A stretch of 64,000 bases of DNA, taken from the NCBI RefSeq assembly GCF_004027225.2, contig NC_044279.2, positions 27,940,705 through 28,004,704 on the forward strand, written 5' to 3'. Below the pieces are notes generated by a model. That model was given only the letters and a program-made list of their open reading frames with translations, did no database searches and was not told where the DNA came from. The position numbers were made by a program, and so were the translations under genes. This document shows positions 35,647 through 50,000 of the stretch, one piece after another; within the stretch, counting starts at the first letter, position 1, and every line of letters starts with the position of its first letter. Source of the DNA: Strigops habroptila (lineage: Eukaryota; Chordata; Aves; Psittaciformes; Psittacidae).

Positions 35647-36741
35647 GAATAATAGAATCATAGAATCGTAAGGGTTGGAAAGGACCTTAAGATCATCTAG
35701 TTCCAATCCCCCTGCCATAGGCAGGGACACCTCACCCTAAACCATGTGGCCCAAGGCTCTGTCCAACCTGGCCTTGAACACCGCCAGGGATGGAGCATCC
35801 ACAACCTCCCTGGGCAACCCATTCCAGTGCTTCACCACCCTCACTGTAAAGAACTTCTTCCTTATATCTAATCTAAACTTCCCCTGTTGAAGTTTGAACC
35901 CATTACCCCTTGTCCTACCCCTACAGTCCTTGTAGACCCCCTTCAGATACTGGAAGGCTGCTATGAGGTCTCCACTCAGCCTTCTCTTCTCCAGGCTGAA
36001 CAGCCCCAACTCTCTCAGCCTGTCTTCATACAGGAGGTGCTCCAGCCCCCTGATCATCCTCGTGGCCCTCCTCTGGACTCGGTCCAACAGCTCCATGTCC
36101 TTTTTATGTTGAGGACACCAGAACTGTACACAATACTCCAAGTGAGGCCTCACAAGAGCAGAGTAGAGGGGCAGGATCACCTCCTTTGACCTGCTGGTCA
36201 CGCTTCTTTTGATGCAGCCCAGGATACGGTTGGCTTTCTGGGCTGCAAGCACACACTGCCAGCTCATGTCAAGCTTCTTGTCAACCAACACCCCCAAGTC
36301 CTTCTCTGCAGGGCTGCTCTGAATCTCTTCTCTGCCCAACCTGTAGCTGTGCCTGGGATTGCCCCGACCCAGGTGCAGGACCTTACACTTGGCTTGGTTA
36401 AACTTCATAAGGTTGGCATCGGCCCACCTCACAAGCGTGTCAAGGTCCCTCTGGATGGCATCCCTTCCCTCCAGCGTATCAACCGAACCACACAGCTTGG
36501 TGTCATCGGCAAACTTGCTGAGGGCACACTCAATCGCACTGTCCATGTCGCCGACAAAGATGTTGAACAGGACTGGTCCCAACACCGATCCCTGAGGGAC
36601 ACCACTTGTTACAGGTTTCCAACTGGACATCGAGCCATTTACCACAACTCTTTGCGTGCGGCCATCGAGCCAGTTTTTTATCCACCGAGTGGTCCATCTA
36701 TCAAATTGTTGTCTCTCCAATTTAGAGACAAGTTACATGGC
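35647..36741 (-). mobile_element. CR1 LINE, 5'-truncated, with 3' tail
   Basis: Minus-strand CR1. The 3' end at 35647-35670 carries the ATTCTATGATTCTA tail typical of avian CR1; upstream of it are the 3' UTR signature and a coding segment. Homology stops near 36741, inside the reverse transcriptase just before the LVSKLER segment, where a TAA interrupts the frame. No endonuclease domain or RT motif A is present, so it is non-autonomous. It is the largest and best-preserved repeat in the window and is probably much younger than the intron-1 relic. Target-site duplications were not identified. Confidence 0.95.
35737..36720 (-). pseudogene. CR1 ORF2 C-terminal fragment (partial reverse transcriptase)
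   Basis: A 327-codon open frame inside the CR1 copy. It contains RT motif B (PQGSVLGP, residues 42-49 of the fragment), the catalytic FADD box (70-73), and the downstream CR1 signatures [29 protein letters not shown] and GLFSLEKRR, ending in GHMV and a TAG stop. The N-terminal endonuclease and the first RT motifs are missing, so it is not a functional enzyme. The TTG at 36720 is only the point where the open frame begins, not a real start. Intact frame over 1 kb suggests limited age. Confidence 0.93.
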
Positions 36742-37199
36742 TGTCTGTCCCTCTGTGTTGTGGATAACCCAAGATCCATGGCTGATAGGTGACAAGGGTA
36801 GGAGGTCTCTTGTGTCGATTTCTTGCCTTGTTGAATGATCTAGGCTGTTTAAGGCTTGGGGCAGTTAGACTAAGTAATGCCTTGACCATCCTCAGAATTA
36901 AGCAAACCTATGGGAAATAAGTCAGCAGTCAGAGGGGCACTTGCCTGGTACCCATCATAATTTTGTGTTATGGGCAACAGAAGTCAGTCTTTTATAAGAA
37001 GTCATGTGTGAAGAAGAAATACTGTCTGATAAACTACTGGTTTATGCACAGCAAAGTATTTGCCTAATAAAAGGAACTTCTAAGTAATAACTAGAACTAC
37101 TTTACACAATTTTGTGACGTAATTTTAGTGTTTAATCCTTTTATATGATGCAGTATTTTTGTAGAATTATGCTGGAATTACTAATAAAACTTACAAAAC

Positions 37200-37258
37200 A
37201 GAGGGAAGAAAGGAAGAGAGGGAGAGCCGGAAAAGAGAGAGAAAAAGCAAGCAAGCAG
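37200..37258 (+). repeat. Purine-rich (GA) low-complexity tract
   Basis: Almost only A and G over about 60 bp, in GGAA, GAGA and AAGCAAGC units. Confidence 0.75.
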
Positions 37259-40200
37259 GCATAGGTCTGTGTTGCTCCATAATAGGTAAAAGATTCAGGA
37301 ATAGGAGAATTATCTTCTTCTACATTCAGGTTGAGCTTGTGATCAACACTGTTCTCTAAGACCTACTGCACTTCAGGAAAGGGCACGAACTCAGACAAGT
37401 CTTTTCATTTCCTCTCCTCATATATTAGTGATAAAATCATGAGTAATAGAAAGCCAATTAATGAAGGCTTTGTTCCTGTGGTCAAAGGCAACGCCTCTGC
37501 CTTGGAGGCGATGTGAGCAGGATGCTTTAAGCGCAGTGTTGGGATGGCGTGGCTGGGATGTTCTAACAGCCCACTTTGCTGGAGCTCTGCTTCTACATTT
37601 GACGTACACTCATTCATGTGACCATTATCAATCACTGAAGTCACCTGTGTCCTGGAGCACGGACACTTGCCTTCAATCTTATGCTAGAGTGCATGGAAAA
37701 CTGTGTGTACAGTAATGTACTGTTTTAGTCATTACATGATATATAATTTGGTATAAGGAAATATTTAAATAAACAGCTATTATCTTGAAATTATCAAACA
37801 TTGGAAGATATACAGTGCAAGAAACTCAACACTAGCAACTGCAGCTGTGACCTTTTAGACTAACTGATCTGGGCAGACTTACACCTGTAGCTGTACATCA
37901 TCTTTTAGCTTAGACATATCAAGTGAGAAGCAAACATTGTAATTTTTCAAAAGTGTGTTGTCTGATACTGCATAAGACAACAGCATGACTTGCCATGTAC
38001 TCTCCTTTTATCTCTATGAAAGTTAAGAATTTACACACTCAATAGACATTGATTATAAGTTAGATTCATGACAAGTGTAACCTCATTAATCATGTTTTTA
38101 ATAAACCAGTGCTAAACCATGTTCTATTCTGTGGCTACAAAGTAAATTTTTTTTAACATGCACTAGGCATCACAGTTTTCGTGTTTGTTCTGTGGGATAT
38201 TTAATCCAGTTATACTGTTGTGGGCAAGCTTTCTTCACAGTCGGGTGTTCACCAGCTGGAAGTGCAACCCACAGCCCTGAGTAAGGCTTCTGTTCTCCAA
38301 TGCAATGGAAAATGAGCTATTTCAGAGTGACATCTCAGAAACCCACTGACTATGGACTCATCTCTAGTTTGAACAGAAAGACACCCGGTGAGTCAAAATA
38401 AGTCCAGACTTAGATAGAAGCAATGGCCCAGTGTAAACAGTACGGAAGAGGTGTCAATAATCTGGAGATTCTTACCCCCAGAGGTCTTCCCACTCTGAAC
38501 TCCCGGAGAAGACTGGGCTGCCCCACCACACCTCTGCACATCTGTGTTTCTTCTTCTGGAGTCACTGAGAGGAGGCGACATATGTCAGGTCTCCAGGTGG
38601 GGATGACCAGGAGACCATAACTTGGGGAACACTGTGGACCCTGCTTTGAAAAGCCATCATGAGTCACTGAATTATGACTTTGGCTTTACATAACTCAGCT
38701 CCTCCTAATTTTAGTTTTAAGCACTTGAGACCTTCATTGAATATAGGCTAACATTATCCAGCTTCAGTGCATGAGAGGAGACAGATAGTATATTGGAATA
38801 AAATTTAATGTAACTCTTACTTAAATTCATAATAAAACTTGCCGTTCCCCTTCAATACCTACCTTGTTTCTATTTTGACAACATTTTGTCTCCTGCCTGG
38901 CATGATAGCTATAATCAAGAGAACTTCCTTTTTAGGTGCCCAGTTCTTTAATATGTGTGTCCTTTTAAATGTTCATATTTTGTAAGCATTTCCATGCAAT
39001 TTGGCGTTATGGAGACTGCATTTGGCTTTTCTTACTTCTGTTTAGCACAAAGGCATATTTATGTAAAGATACAGTAGACAATTTACTCACATGCCAAGCA
39101 AATTCTTCCACAAATCCTAATCTGAAATACATGAATTTTAGATAAATTCTTCACATGGATTTGCTCATAAAATCTTATTGACTTCCTATTAAAAAAATGT
39201 AGAAATTATGTTTAATTGTGTAACTTTTCAGTTTGTAATGACATTAATTTCAAGAAATGGATGAAAATTTCAGTGATACTTAGCATTAATTCTCTCAAAG
39301 TATTAGTGGAAAATATTTCCAGTAAAAATCTAATCTAGATTTTGTCTAACTGACAAAAGAATGCTTATTTAAAAACTACATTCCTAGGACACAGCCTGTG
39401 GAGCAGGTCTGCGTTGCCTGAGAGTGACTAATTGCATTGTATGACTTTTGGGGTAATTTTTGCTACAGTCTTTGTTATATGCTACAGTGATAATCTATTG
39501 CCTTACACCATATTAACAGCGTCTCCTTGCTATTATTACTTGTGCTCTGTATTATGAAGACTGTGTATGTTGGGCTGAATAGATACTTAAGACAGCAGCT
39601 ACATGTTCACCCCTTGAAACTGAGTGGAAATTAAAAACACAGCATGAAATTGCAGATACAACAAGGACAGGTTCTAAGGATCCTGCCTGTTGCCTGGGAG
39701 CTGTGGACGCCTCCATTGAGCTATGAAATGAGAGGAAAGCAGAAGAGAGGACAGAGAAAAAGAAGAAAGAAACCATCATAGAGCAATCCCATTGTGCTTG
39801 GGTGGATTTCCCAACAGAAATCCCTACGCAACTTACAAGTAATGCTTAGGCCAGCAACAGCTCCCCTGCTTAGGATGTGTCCTCCCGCAGTGCCTGGAAG
39901 ATAGGACTAAGGTAGGCTGGATTTGGGTGACAGATCCTTAAGTGGTAGGCTCTGTCCTTTAGTGCAGGCAGTGACATACTCTGGGCTCCCTGATCCTCTG
40001 GCTATTTAAGTAAGAGGAAGGTCTAGTCCACATCCCCAGCCAGGGAAGCAGCATAGGAAATACTTAGAGTAGAAATGGGGAAAATTCTGCTTTGGAGTGG
40101 AATTTGGTTCACTGCTTTGCAGCAGGTGTGTAAGCTATTCATGCCTGGAACAGCATTTAATTCAGTGTTTGAACAACTCTTGGCGCAACAAGGTCCAAAT

Positions 40201-42497
40201 ATTTAAGTCTAAGAAGTAATAGATGTATTTTTAAAGGTATTAGGGTAGTGAAATTAATGAAAGAAGGCTAAACCACCTCTTAATTTGGCTCTTACGTCTT
40301 CATAAAAGATGCTGGATAGCTTTTTCTTTCGTAAAACATTTTCGGAGCAACTACGGTATTATTTTCATTCTAATAAGTAAAGAGATTTCAAGGCCAGGTG
40401 AAGGGGTGTTCTAGGGGCAATGTCAGAGATGCAGACCAAATGGGGACAAATGCCTCTAAAATTTGCTCGCTGTTTCATCTGCAAAGAGGGATTGCAGGCT
40501 GATGGCATCTTAGAGCCAGCACTCAGGCACGTGGTATGTGAGTATCCCAGGAGCCAAAATGTTCTTTGACATATCGGGCAAAAAATGACCATAATTATTA
40601 TGATCTCCTGCATAGCACAGGTTGTGGAACTTCAAATAAATGATCCTAGAATAAGAGATGGTGTCTTTTAAAAACAGACCTACTCTTGATTTAAAGGAGG
40701 TGAATGAGAATGTATTATATTCTTTGATAGTCTGTTCCAGCACTTAATTATTCTCACTGTCAAAAATGCATGTCTTTTTTCTTGTTTGGATGTATGCTAA
40801 TTTCAAACAGGTGTTCAGTTTTGATTGTGCAGTTAAAACACTGTGGAGAAATCTACCAGGCACTTTAGACAAATGGAAATTCTGAAATACATCTCTATTA
40901 TAAAACTTTCCAATTATATAATTATGATAAAACTGTTTTTCACGACTTTTAGCTGGCTCATAATGATTTTTGAAAGAATTTGGCACTTTAATAAAGCCAT
41001 AATTAGGAAGTAAAGTTATAAGACATTTTTGTTTCTATAAAAAAATGTAGATTTTATTTTAATTGGGAAAAATGCTGTTAGTAGTTTATTACCAGATTAA
41101 CTGTTATAAGGTCACAGTTTTGCCAATCAAAATGGGACTGAACTAAGTGTGACATAAACCATCCTGACCAGCCCCAAAATAAAACTAGTTTCAGAGTCTT
41201 ATTTCTTCCAGAATAAAATAGGGAAAAAATGAAGTTAGAACAAGTTAAGACCCATGTGCTGTTGTTGCACTGGGTGCAGAGTCATGCTATGTGCCTGACC
41301 CAGCTCTATGGCCCATGATACCCTTTCCCCATGATCCTACAGCATATCTTTACCCATCTGAGTGTGTCCTGTGAGCTGATGGCAGTGCTGCTGCTGCCTG
41401 CCACCACGCAGCACACACAGCCTGTGGCATTGCTTGCAGCTGCATCCAGCCCTCAGGAAAGCAACAGTTGATAGGGACATTACTTAAGGGTCAGAAGTAG
41501 GTGTGAAGATTAGCCATGTGTGGTGGTGACGGTGGTGGTTCAGACTAGAGCCCGCACACAACTGGAGTAATGTGAGCCCATGTGATGGGAAATACATCTG
41601 TCAGCAGTGGCACAGTATGGAAGGGCAGCGCTACAGCATTGGGCCCTGCCTTCTGTGGGTTGCAGCTGGGAGATGCTGAAGTTCAGTGTGCTGTTTGATG
41701 CCTTTATTATTATGGCTTCTCTCACCAAAGCTCAGCCTTATGTCCTCAAGTGTATATCCTAGCATATCTCACACAAAAGGTCTGGGTGTATTTCTTTTGC
41801 TCTTCTCATGCATTATGAACAACAAGAGCTTGCAGCATCTCCAAGCAGAGCAGAGCTCTGTGAATGTAGCGGCATCTTCCTCTCTGGATTTGAACCAGTT
41901 GTGGACATATATGACATGTAGTTTGGACTAGATATAGTTTGTACTGCTCAGTTCTTTCCATGCAGTTGCTCAAGAGGTAGCAGAGAAACAACGAGCAGCA
42001 TGGAAGCAAAAATCTATTTGGCAGGATGTATTTCTTTAGTTTCCTAAGCTCCTGTGGCACATTACATACACTGCAGCCCAAGCTTTTCCAGCAAACCATC
42101 AGGTCAAGGATGTGACTTTAAGCTGGCCAGTGGGAAAGAATGTTTGGGGGAGCTCGCAAGTGAAATGTCAGGAAAGAGGCATAACATTTGGCACATTTGT
42201 GAAGGTGCCTTGTGATTTTGGGTGCTCAGCTGAAATGGAATACGGGCCAGGCATCTCTGATGGGGACAGGAGTTGCTTTTGGAAATGTTAGCTGCGATGT
42301 GTCACACATGATGTAGTCACACCATAGCCAACAGGGCACTGTGGATCATGACATAGCACAGAATTTGCACCTGCAAATTTGCACGGAAGGGTCCACTGCT
42401 GTTCTCACACCTGTGTAAATCAAGATTCTTTCCAATGTTGATGTTGACTTGTACAAAATTAAGACAAATAGAACATGTAGTGAATAGTGACTGTAAA

Positions 42498-42531
42498 ATT
42501 CTGGAATTACTGTAATTCTGGAATTACACTA
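42498..42531 (+). repeat. 17-bp tandem duplication containing a palindrome
   Basis: Two adjacent copies of ATTCTGGAATTAC plus four bases, differing only at the end (TGTA versus ACTA). The junction creates the palindrome GTAATTCTGGAATTAC. Confidence 0.8.
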
Positions 42532-45500
42532 AGACATAACAGCAAAAATTGAAGTTTTCATCCCTGTTTCAAAGCAGTTTGATCTTAGATACTGTAATTG
42601 CTGTTAATTCCACAGTAAGCCAAGCTAAACGAGAATGAGATTTGCAGATGGTTTATTTAAATGTTAATTTTTTATTTACAGTTTGGTTGGGGTTTTTTTC
42701 CACAAATTATTATTGCATCCTACAGTGCTCAGAAACTCAGTGTACAAAAGTATTGTCTTGTTACTGTGAGATGTGCTTTTGAGTCACACCGCAGTGAGAA
42801 AAACTATGCTATATTTTTTAGCTCAGCAGCACTGATGTAGCTGTAGAACAGACCTGTGTCCCAAGCACTGCACGAATCTTTAACAAGGCTATCAGTACTC
42901 CACCTTGATGCTGTAGTTATGGTCACATTAGGAATAACAGCTAATCCTGTACAGATATGTGGCTTCCAAATCATTATTGCTGATGCGTATGTAGTAGATT
43001 TGGCAGAAAGAACACAAATTGAATTTTAAATGTCCAATACAGTCAAGCTGAGTTGTCAGTGGAAAAAAAAATAAGAAAGCTTTTGACCTTGTGAAGTGAG
43101 CACATAATTTTCTTGTGTGAATTTATTCAAATTCTGTGTTTTAAAATAGCGTATGTGCACCTAAATTTGCAAACTGCAAAAATAAGAATGTAAGAGGACA
43201 CTAAGAATGCCTGGCATGCTAAATGACACAAGTTTCTTGGGTCTCATATATTACTTTCACAGTCTCACAACCATTAGCCTCAATCCTTTTTAGTCCACCA
43301 CACCAGAGAAGGGAGCTAGACAAAATGAATGAGTGAATTCTCCATCATTCACTACTTTATGTTATTGTGAGGATCAATAAATGCCCATTCAAAGGAACTG
43401 AGGTTAAGCTGCTCATTAATCCTGCCTCCTAGAGGTACTAAAATATGATTTTCTTTGTCATCGGCTTTAAAGTATGCAAAATGCAGTTTATAGAAATTGG
43501 GAATTATACAGAAAAGAACTTGATGGAAGATCAAGCAGGTATTCGTATGGGGAAAACTCCGCGTTCAATGAACAGGTCCTCAGAATCTGTGGTTGGGCCA
43601 CTTATAGCACTTTTTTCCTTGGCAACCTTTTTTGCTCAAGGAAGGACCTGATTTCTCTCTATGCTATTTTTTTCCCCAAGGATTTTTGTTGCTTCACAGA
43701 CAAAAAAATGCATTGTTGAACGTAGCATTTGATGACACTTTTTAAATAATAAACTTGCAATATAGACAAAGGAATGTTCAGGCCAAATTCAATAAGGATG
43801 CCCAGAACAGCTCAGCTTTGTTTATGCATCCCAATATTTTTTCACTCTATAGATTTTATCCTCTTTAAGTTGTCTTTTCAGTAAAGAGAGAATTAGACTG
43901 TAAGGTCCTTGAAACACTGAGGCACAGAGCAACTGTGGCAACTCTTTCATCACTTGTAACTGAAATACTTTACCTTATGATGCATACTGCAATCCATTTA
44001 TGCTTTCCCACCCAGACTTTCAGCGCTGGGACCCACAGCAGCAGGTGCTCAGTTGTTTGAACAGTACTGTACAGACTGGCTATCAGAAAGGTCTGCTTCT
44101 GTTTGATTTTGTGTTTATTTTGGCAAACCCCCAAGAGTTAATCTTTGTTACTGTAAAACAACTTTAAAACTTGCTTAGGAGTGAACCATTCAAGGTATGT
44201 ACAAACAGATACATACTTGTACTGGAATACAACTCTAGCTTGGAAATGGGGTAACTACATATGCCTGAGCTAATAAATTCCCTTGGACTATGAATAAAGC
44301 AAACTAGATTTGGTTTGCACCTATCTACTCAGATGTGACATAAATTGTGCTCAGACCAGCTTCCACCTGGAATGCCAGAAAAAGAAGTTGCTAACTGAAC
44401 TCAACTGACTGCACGAAAGGATGCTCTAGAGTGAAAATAGGAAGGAAGCACGCAGATGGGGCTGTGGGGAGAAGGGAAACCTGCCTTTCTAGCAGCAATT
44501 TACTCTAAAATCAGCTGTCAGCATGCATCGCAACAATCTAATGTAAAGTGAGGGATCTAGTGCTATGTAACATTATGAAACAAACATTTCAACATAAATG
44601 CTTAAAAGGCTTAAGTGAAAAAATATTTCACTTTCCTGGAAATGGGTATTTTTAAAACCTTCAGGATTCCAGCTTTCCTAGAGAAAGAATTTACAGGAGT
44701 GGCCATATTTTCTATTTTATTTCTGCAGGAAGTTGGTGAATTTGTATGAGAGTCTAGTCACATACCCTGCATGAGTGATAGAGAAGTACATATAGAGCTT
44801 CTTGTCTAGATAATTCATTGCAGTACCAAACCTATTCTGTAATGTTAATGGGATACTGTACAAGGCCACCACTCTATAGGAAACCACTCTTAAATCCATT
44901 CATCTCCTTTCCATCACAACCACAGGAAGAGAAAGACAATGGCACGATGGATTTTATGTCTATTCAGTTACATTTTGTACACAAAGAGAATACAAATATA
45001 TTGTTAGTCTTGCTCTTTATTAATTGCTTCACTGGTTATTGACTCAAGCTCAGGTGGTATATTTTTCAAAAGCATTAATAACCTCTTTGTGTTCTAGGCC
45101 AGTCTTCCTCAGTCTTTTCAAGATGATCCCTTATTTCAAGTCAATATTACAACCACTCTTCCAACATATATTGTAGAGTAAGAGTAAAAAATGTTTACAC
45201 ACTGTAAAAGCATTGAGCTGGTTTAATACAATGTGTTTTGAAAGAATGACTCCATCCATGTCTAAAAATCAACCATAAATGCCTGGGGCCCCCATGCTCT
45301 GTCTACCTCCATTAGGGATATGACCTACCTGTGCCCTAGGACGTGCCCAGCTTCCCTGCTCTCCACACAGGAGACCAAGGCAGATGCCATGTCCCCAGCT
45401 CTTTTCACAGTTCAGACAAAGAAAAGATGTTTTCACCCACACTAGAGTGCTAGGAAGCTCTGCACAGCCCAGCACTTTGGTTTTAGCCAGGAAATACTGG

Positions 45501-46988
45501 TCTTTCAAAGCTGAAGTCCTATGGAGACTGAAATAGCAAGGAAGAGTCACCTGTGGTAGTTAAGAGGAGCAGATCTCAGGTACCTTAATGATTTTGACAT
45601 CCTGAGGGTTATTCTGCAACTTCTTTGGCACAGATTCTGCTCATACTTTCAGCTCTTCGCAAACCCACTGATTTTACAGTGACAAAGTATCATAGGGTAA
45701 TAGTGATCCAGCACTGCTGCTCCAGGCAGATGGTAGCTGCTGAGTGAGGAATTGTCCTATGCCTATTTCTTCAGTTCTCCCACTAGTCACAGCGCCCAGC
45801 ACTTAATTTGGAAACCACACATACATGCAGGTTCAGTCACGACTGCAGAGTCTCGTTTCTTTGCACCTCAGGCTTCAACCGGCCTTTTGAGTCTCTAGAA
45901 CCTCATAAACTTTCTTCCTCCAGGCCAATACTTCTGGCACCAATACATTGCAGTTGCCTCAGCAAAGTAGAATTTATTTCTGCACTTGAATCCTTCTCTC
46001 TATGAAGCCATGACAGGGCAGTTTAGTCACCTGCAGCCTTTTAAAAGCACAGTAGCATTAATTCAACACAAAAGCATAGCAGAGAAATAACAGCTTTCCA
46101 TACCTGAAATACCTGACAGCCAGTGCTTGAGATAAAATAGCTGAAGAGACTACACGCACTCTGCTGTCTGTCCAAGTAGACAGTTAGGTCCAGATGGGCT
46201 TACTGGTTTTGTTCCTGTTTCTGGTCCTTTTTTGGTTCCTACAGTGTTTGGAAGGAACTCTGTGCTGTCATTGTGCATCCAACAAAACTTGCCAGGCTGG
46301 GCAAACTGGGATGATACTTGTGTCCTAATAGTACTGGGCTCAAATTAAAAGTATCCTTCCAGGATAAGTAGAAAGTGATGTGGAATATTAGAAAAGTTAG
46401 TTAGCAACATGGAATCAGTTCAGGTCCTACATGGCCAGAGCAAATAAACATGGTAGGAGCCACCTTGATTTCAGCTGGGTGTTGCTGTGACTTTCAAAGT
46501 GTTTCCAGCTCTGAAAGTGCCTTGCGGGTTTGTATGAGTTCATTCTCCATGGAGCCATCTGGGTTTGTTCATTCCATCTCTGAGCCATATGGAAAGCAGT
46601 CAAAACCTTCCCAAACCTGCAAGTCGGGGCTGTGAAGAGATGCTCTCCCACACCTGCTGGACCCAGTGACCTGGCATGGACAATCCACAGCCAATATCCT
46701 ATCATCATGGATAGAAATATGTCAAAACAATTTATAAAAACCATAATTAATTATCTCTTAACTTTTATGTCCTGATAGATCCAAAGGACTTCAAGTACGA
46801 CCACATAACTTGTCTCAGCCTCATGTTTGCTTATTTTAGGCAGTGTATTTGTGAGGCAGAATACAATTTAGAGTCTCTTTAGGCCTTCAGCTGCGTAAAT
46901 ATAAGTTTCCTCTTCAGGAAGGTGAGTTTTTGTGGCCTTTCAAAACACTCGCTACCATCCATATTTGCCTGCTGGGGATTTGCCTTTA

Positions 46989-47007
46989 TTCTATGATTCT
47001 ATGATTT
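46989..47007 (+). mobile_element. Possible CR1 3' tail remnant (ATTCTATG repeats)
   Basis: ATTCTATGATTCTATGATT is more than two copies of the octamer that ends avian CR1 elements, here in plus orientation. No CR1 body is recognisable just upstream, so this may be a heavily truncated copy or a chance simple repeat. Confidence 0.45.
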
Positions 47008-50000
47008 GCTTCCTGCTGCCTTAAAAACTGCTGTAAGTGCTCCTTACAGCACTGGCCACTCCTTACAGTGGCGACTCAGATAGCGATGTTAGAATTTGCA
47101 AGCATCTAAAGGTACATTTGTAATGCTGTGCTAATGGTGTGTAGTCCACAACATGACCTATCCAAGTACCATGCTTATGCAAGTAGTCTTGGATTCTGTA
47201 ATGCAGGTTTCATGCATATTCAGGAACATTTCACCCAGGCATTCATGTACTTCAAAAGTCTGTTTTAAATTGGAAGTACAACTCATGGGCTGTGGCTTTG
47301 AAGGTAATTCCAGTTTTTATTAAGTCACATGTTTAGTTTAGTGCTGTATTGCTCTCTATAAGGGAAACCTAATATGGTACTGTGTAAAACAAATGCAGAT
47401 ATGTTGGAAAAGTTAGTTATGAGAGTTTTCCACGTGAGTGTGGAAATCATGTATAATGGTTGCTTACTACATTACCCTATTTATTCATAAGGCATCTTTA
47501 GAAAAAAATTTGTCCCCAGTTAGGCTGGGACTAATGAAAAAAAAAAGAAAAAAGACAAACAGAAGATCTTCAATTTCTTTGTCTGTATGAGTTCTTTTCA
47601 CAAAAATGAAAGTTTGTCAATGCAAAAGTAAGAAAACAAATCAGCAACAATAGTCCCTAAACCTCAAACTCTTGCCGTGTTTAACAGATAAATAGAGTGA
47701 AAGTATGCTGATTTTAAAGGTTACTTGGTAATAAATGTGCCAGCATAACATCTGTGCAAGCTTTTTCAGTCTCAAGGTTTCAACTTTAAAGATAGACATT
47801 TATGGCATAAAACCAGGGTGTGAATCTACAGTAGCATTACATGGGCAAAACTGAAAAAAAAACCCCAAACCCAATGTATTTTATATGTACTAAGAAATAT
47901 TTTTCAATCAGTAAAACTAACTAAATAATTAGATCTATTATTACTTTGGAACTGAAGAACAAGACGAAGGTACAGAAATTCCTGGGAAGAGTCGGAGGCT
48001 GCAAAAACAATTTCCCAGCTGTCCTCAAACTCTGCTGAGTAAGAGCTGTGGAGTATCAATAACAGGAATGTTGAGTTCACACATAACAAGATGCTGTGAG
48101 ATACTCCACTAGCCTACTGTCATCTGATTAACACATAGCATCAGAAATTGATTTCCTCCCCTGTAGGTTTAGTGGGAATATTTACAAACAAAAGAGGGAA
48201 ATATTGATATATGTATTTTTATTTTACATTTACATTCCATAGCATTTTTGTACCATGAAAAGTACTAAATGAAACTCGTCAAATCTGGAAACTCCTACTC
48301 TCTTAATAGAATAAAAATGGAATATCAAGAGCTGAATTAGCATTTTTGGTACAATTCAGAGCAAGATACTTCAAGAAACAGTGAGATTCTTTTTGGACAC
48401 ACAGTTTTGAACATTGCTGATGTTTCATGATTCATTGTTCTAAGAATGTCTAAAAAATGTCAGGGTACCTTTTCAATATATGCTGGGGCATTTTTTCTCT
48501 GAGTGCAGTTTTCCCTTTACTAATAATATCAGTAAGATGAATACTTTCAAACAACTCTCACTACATTAATATTCTTATCCTCTCAGTGTGAGTTCCCGCA
48601 AAATCTATGGTGTTTTGATAATGTTGTTTAAACTTGAAATATGGAGAAACCTTTCCTAATAAATCTCACACTATACCCTCAGCAGACAGGATACAATTTG
48701 GGCTAGCTTGCTCTTCTCCTAATGGAGGGAAATGCTTTCTCTGTGTGCTCCCTCTTCTCACATATCTGTCTTAAAAATAACAGCAATAAAGATGTGATAT
48801 GCCAGTAATACTCATTAGGCCAGACGTGAAGCAATTCATGCTGTGGATTAAATTTCTAGATATTGAAAATTAATTTAAAATTCTGACACTAAGTAACACT
48901 CACAGTAGCATCATAATATTTGTATCTGAAATGCCCCAAGTAGGAGAAGTGATGTGATTCACTGGCTGATCCCCACCTTCATGGACAACGTCTAAGCCTT
49001 TCTGGTCAATGAAATGGATAACTCAGCTACCAGCTTCAGGGAACGTGTCTGGCTGTTTATATTCCCATTTTCCAGACATGGAAAGACCAAAAACTTGGTG
49101 AATAAATTAATTCCTAAGTGAAAAAAGGGAACGTGCCTGCTTTCTGCATACCACTTTATGCGAACAGTCTGGCATGTTTTTTAAATTTTAGTGACATTTT
49201 CTGCAATACAGCATGTACTACAGCAAAAGTAACAGTTTTTTTCATTTATAATCGATACTGCACCAGCCCGGTTCAAAGACAAGTCAGACTAACAATACTT
49301 TGAGATGGCTGGCACATTATGCATTCTGGAAATTCTAATTTTATGTAAATTTGAGAAATGTATGCATGTGCCAGAGTTGCTCTTTGTTCATGCACTGTTT
49401 TAGCATGTCTAAGTAGGAGAGGCTGCCATACAACATGGGTTGCAAAACAGCAGATGGGAGTGATTTAGTCTCTGAGGAACTCTAATTTCCTCTGAAAAAG
49501 TACTCAGGTTTGTTATTTTAGTACTATAGGGAAATATATATTTTTAAATATATTAACAATTAGTGCTTGTCTAGTTGGAAAATATCTTGGAATACCTTTA
49601 AGAAATAGTTTTCTGTGTGGACACTAATTCCTCTGTAGGAGTCCACTGTGAAAATGGATTAAGTTAAACTGGAAATAAACCCCTGAAGTCTTAGTGTTGA
49701 AGAGCATCTACGTAGAGACTTAGAGCACAGAATTATTGTGCTTGAAATTCATGGCCCGACATATTTTGTTGTAACTTCCCCATACAGACAGACCCACATT
49801 TTATTACCTCCAGATGGAGTTACAAAATGCAACTGTTTCTTTCTGCGTTTACTGATAAAATTCTACACTGAAGACTGATTAGGGGTGAAAAAACTTTGCA
49901 GTCAGAGGTTGAATAGTGCATCCCTGAAATACTCCTTTTATGCAGATTTAGGAAATAAATACATTTACAATGGCTTCCTCTTTGTTCTGCTACTATTCTG

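Larger units (their letters stand above)
36742..46988. other. Intergenic sequence, no gene seen
   Basis: No coding exon or RNA gene supportable. Contains a purine-rich patch (37200-37258), a near-perfect 17-bp tandem duplication (42498-42531) and a possible SINE-derived segment near 43885-43960. The rest is AT-rich with short overlapping open frames. Confidence 0.6.

Noticed and set aside
35887..36838. Plus-strand open frames opposite the CR1 reverse-transcriptase fragment
   Set aside because: Antisense shadows of the CR1 coding frame.
43885..43960. Possible minus-strand MIR piece (CTGAGGCACAGAG) and a nearby AATTAGACTGTAAGG motif
   Set aside because: Match is short and could be chance; no supporting flanking similarity.
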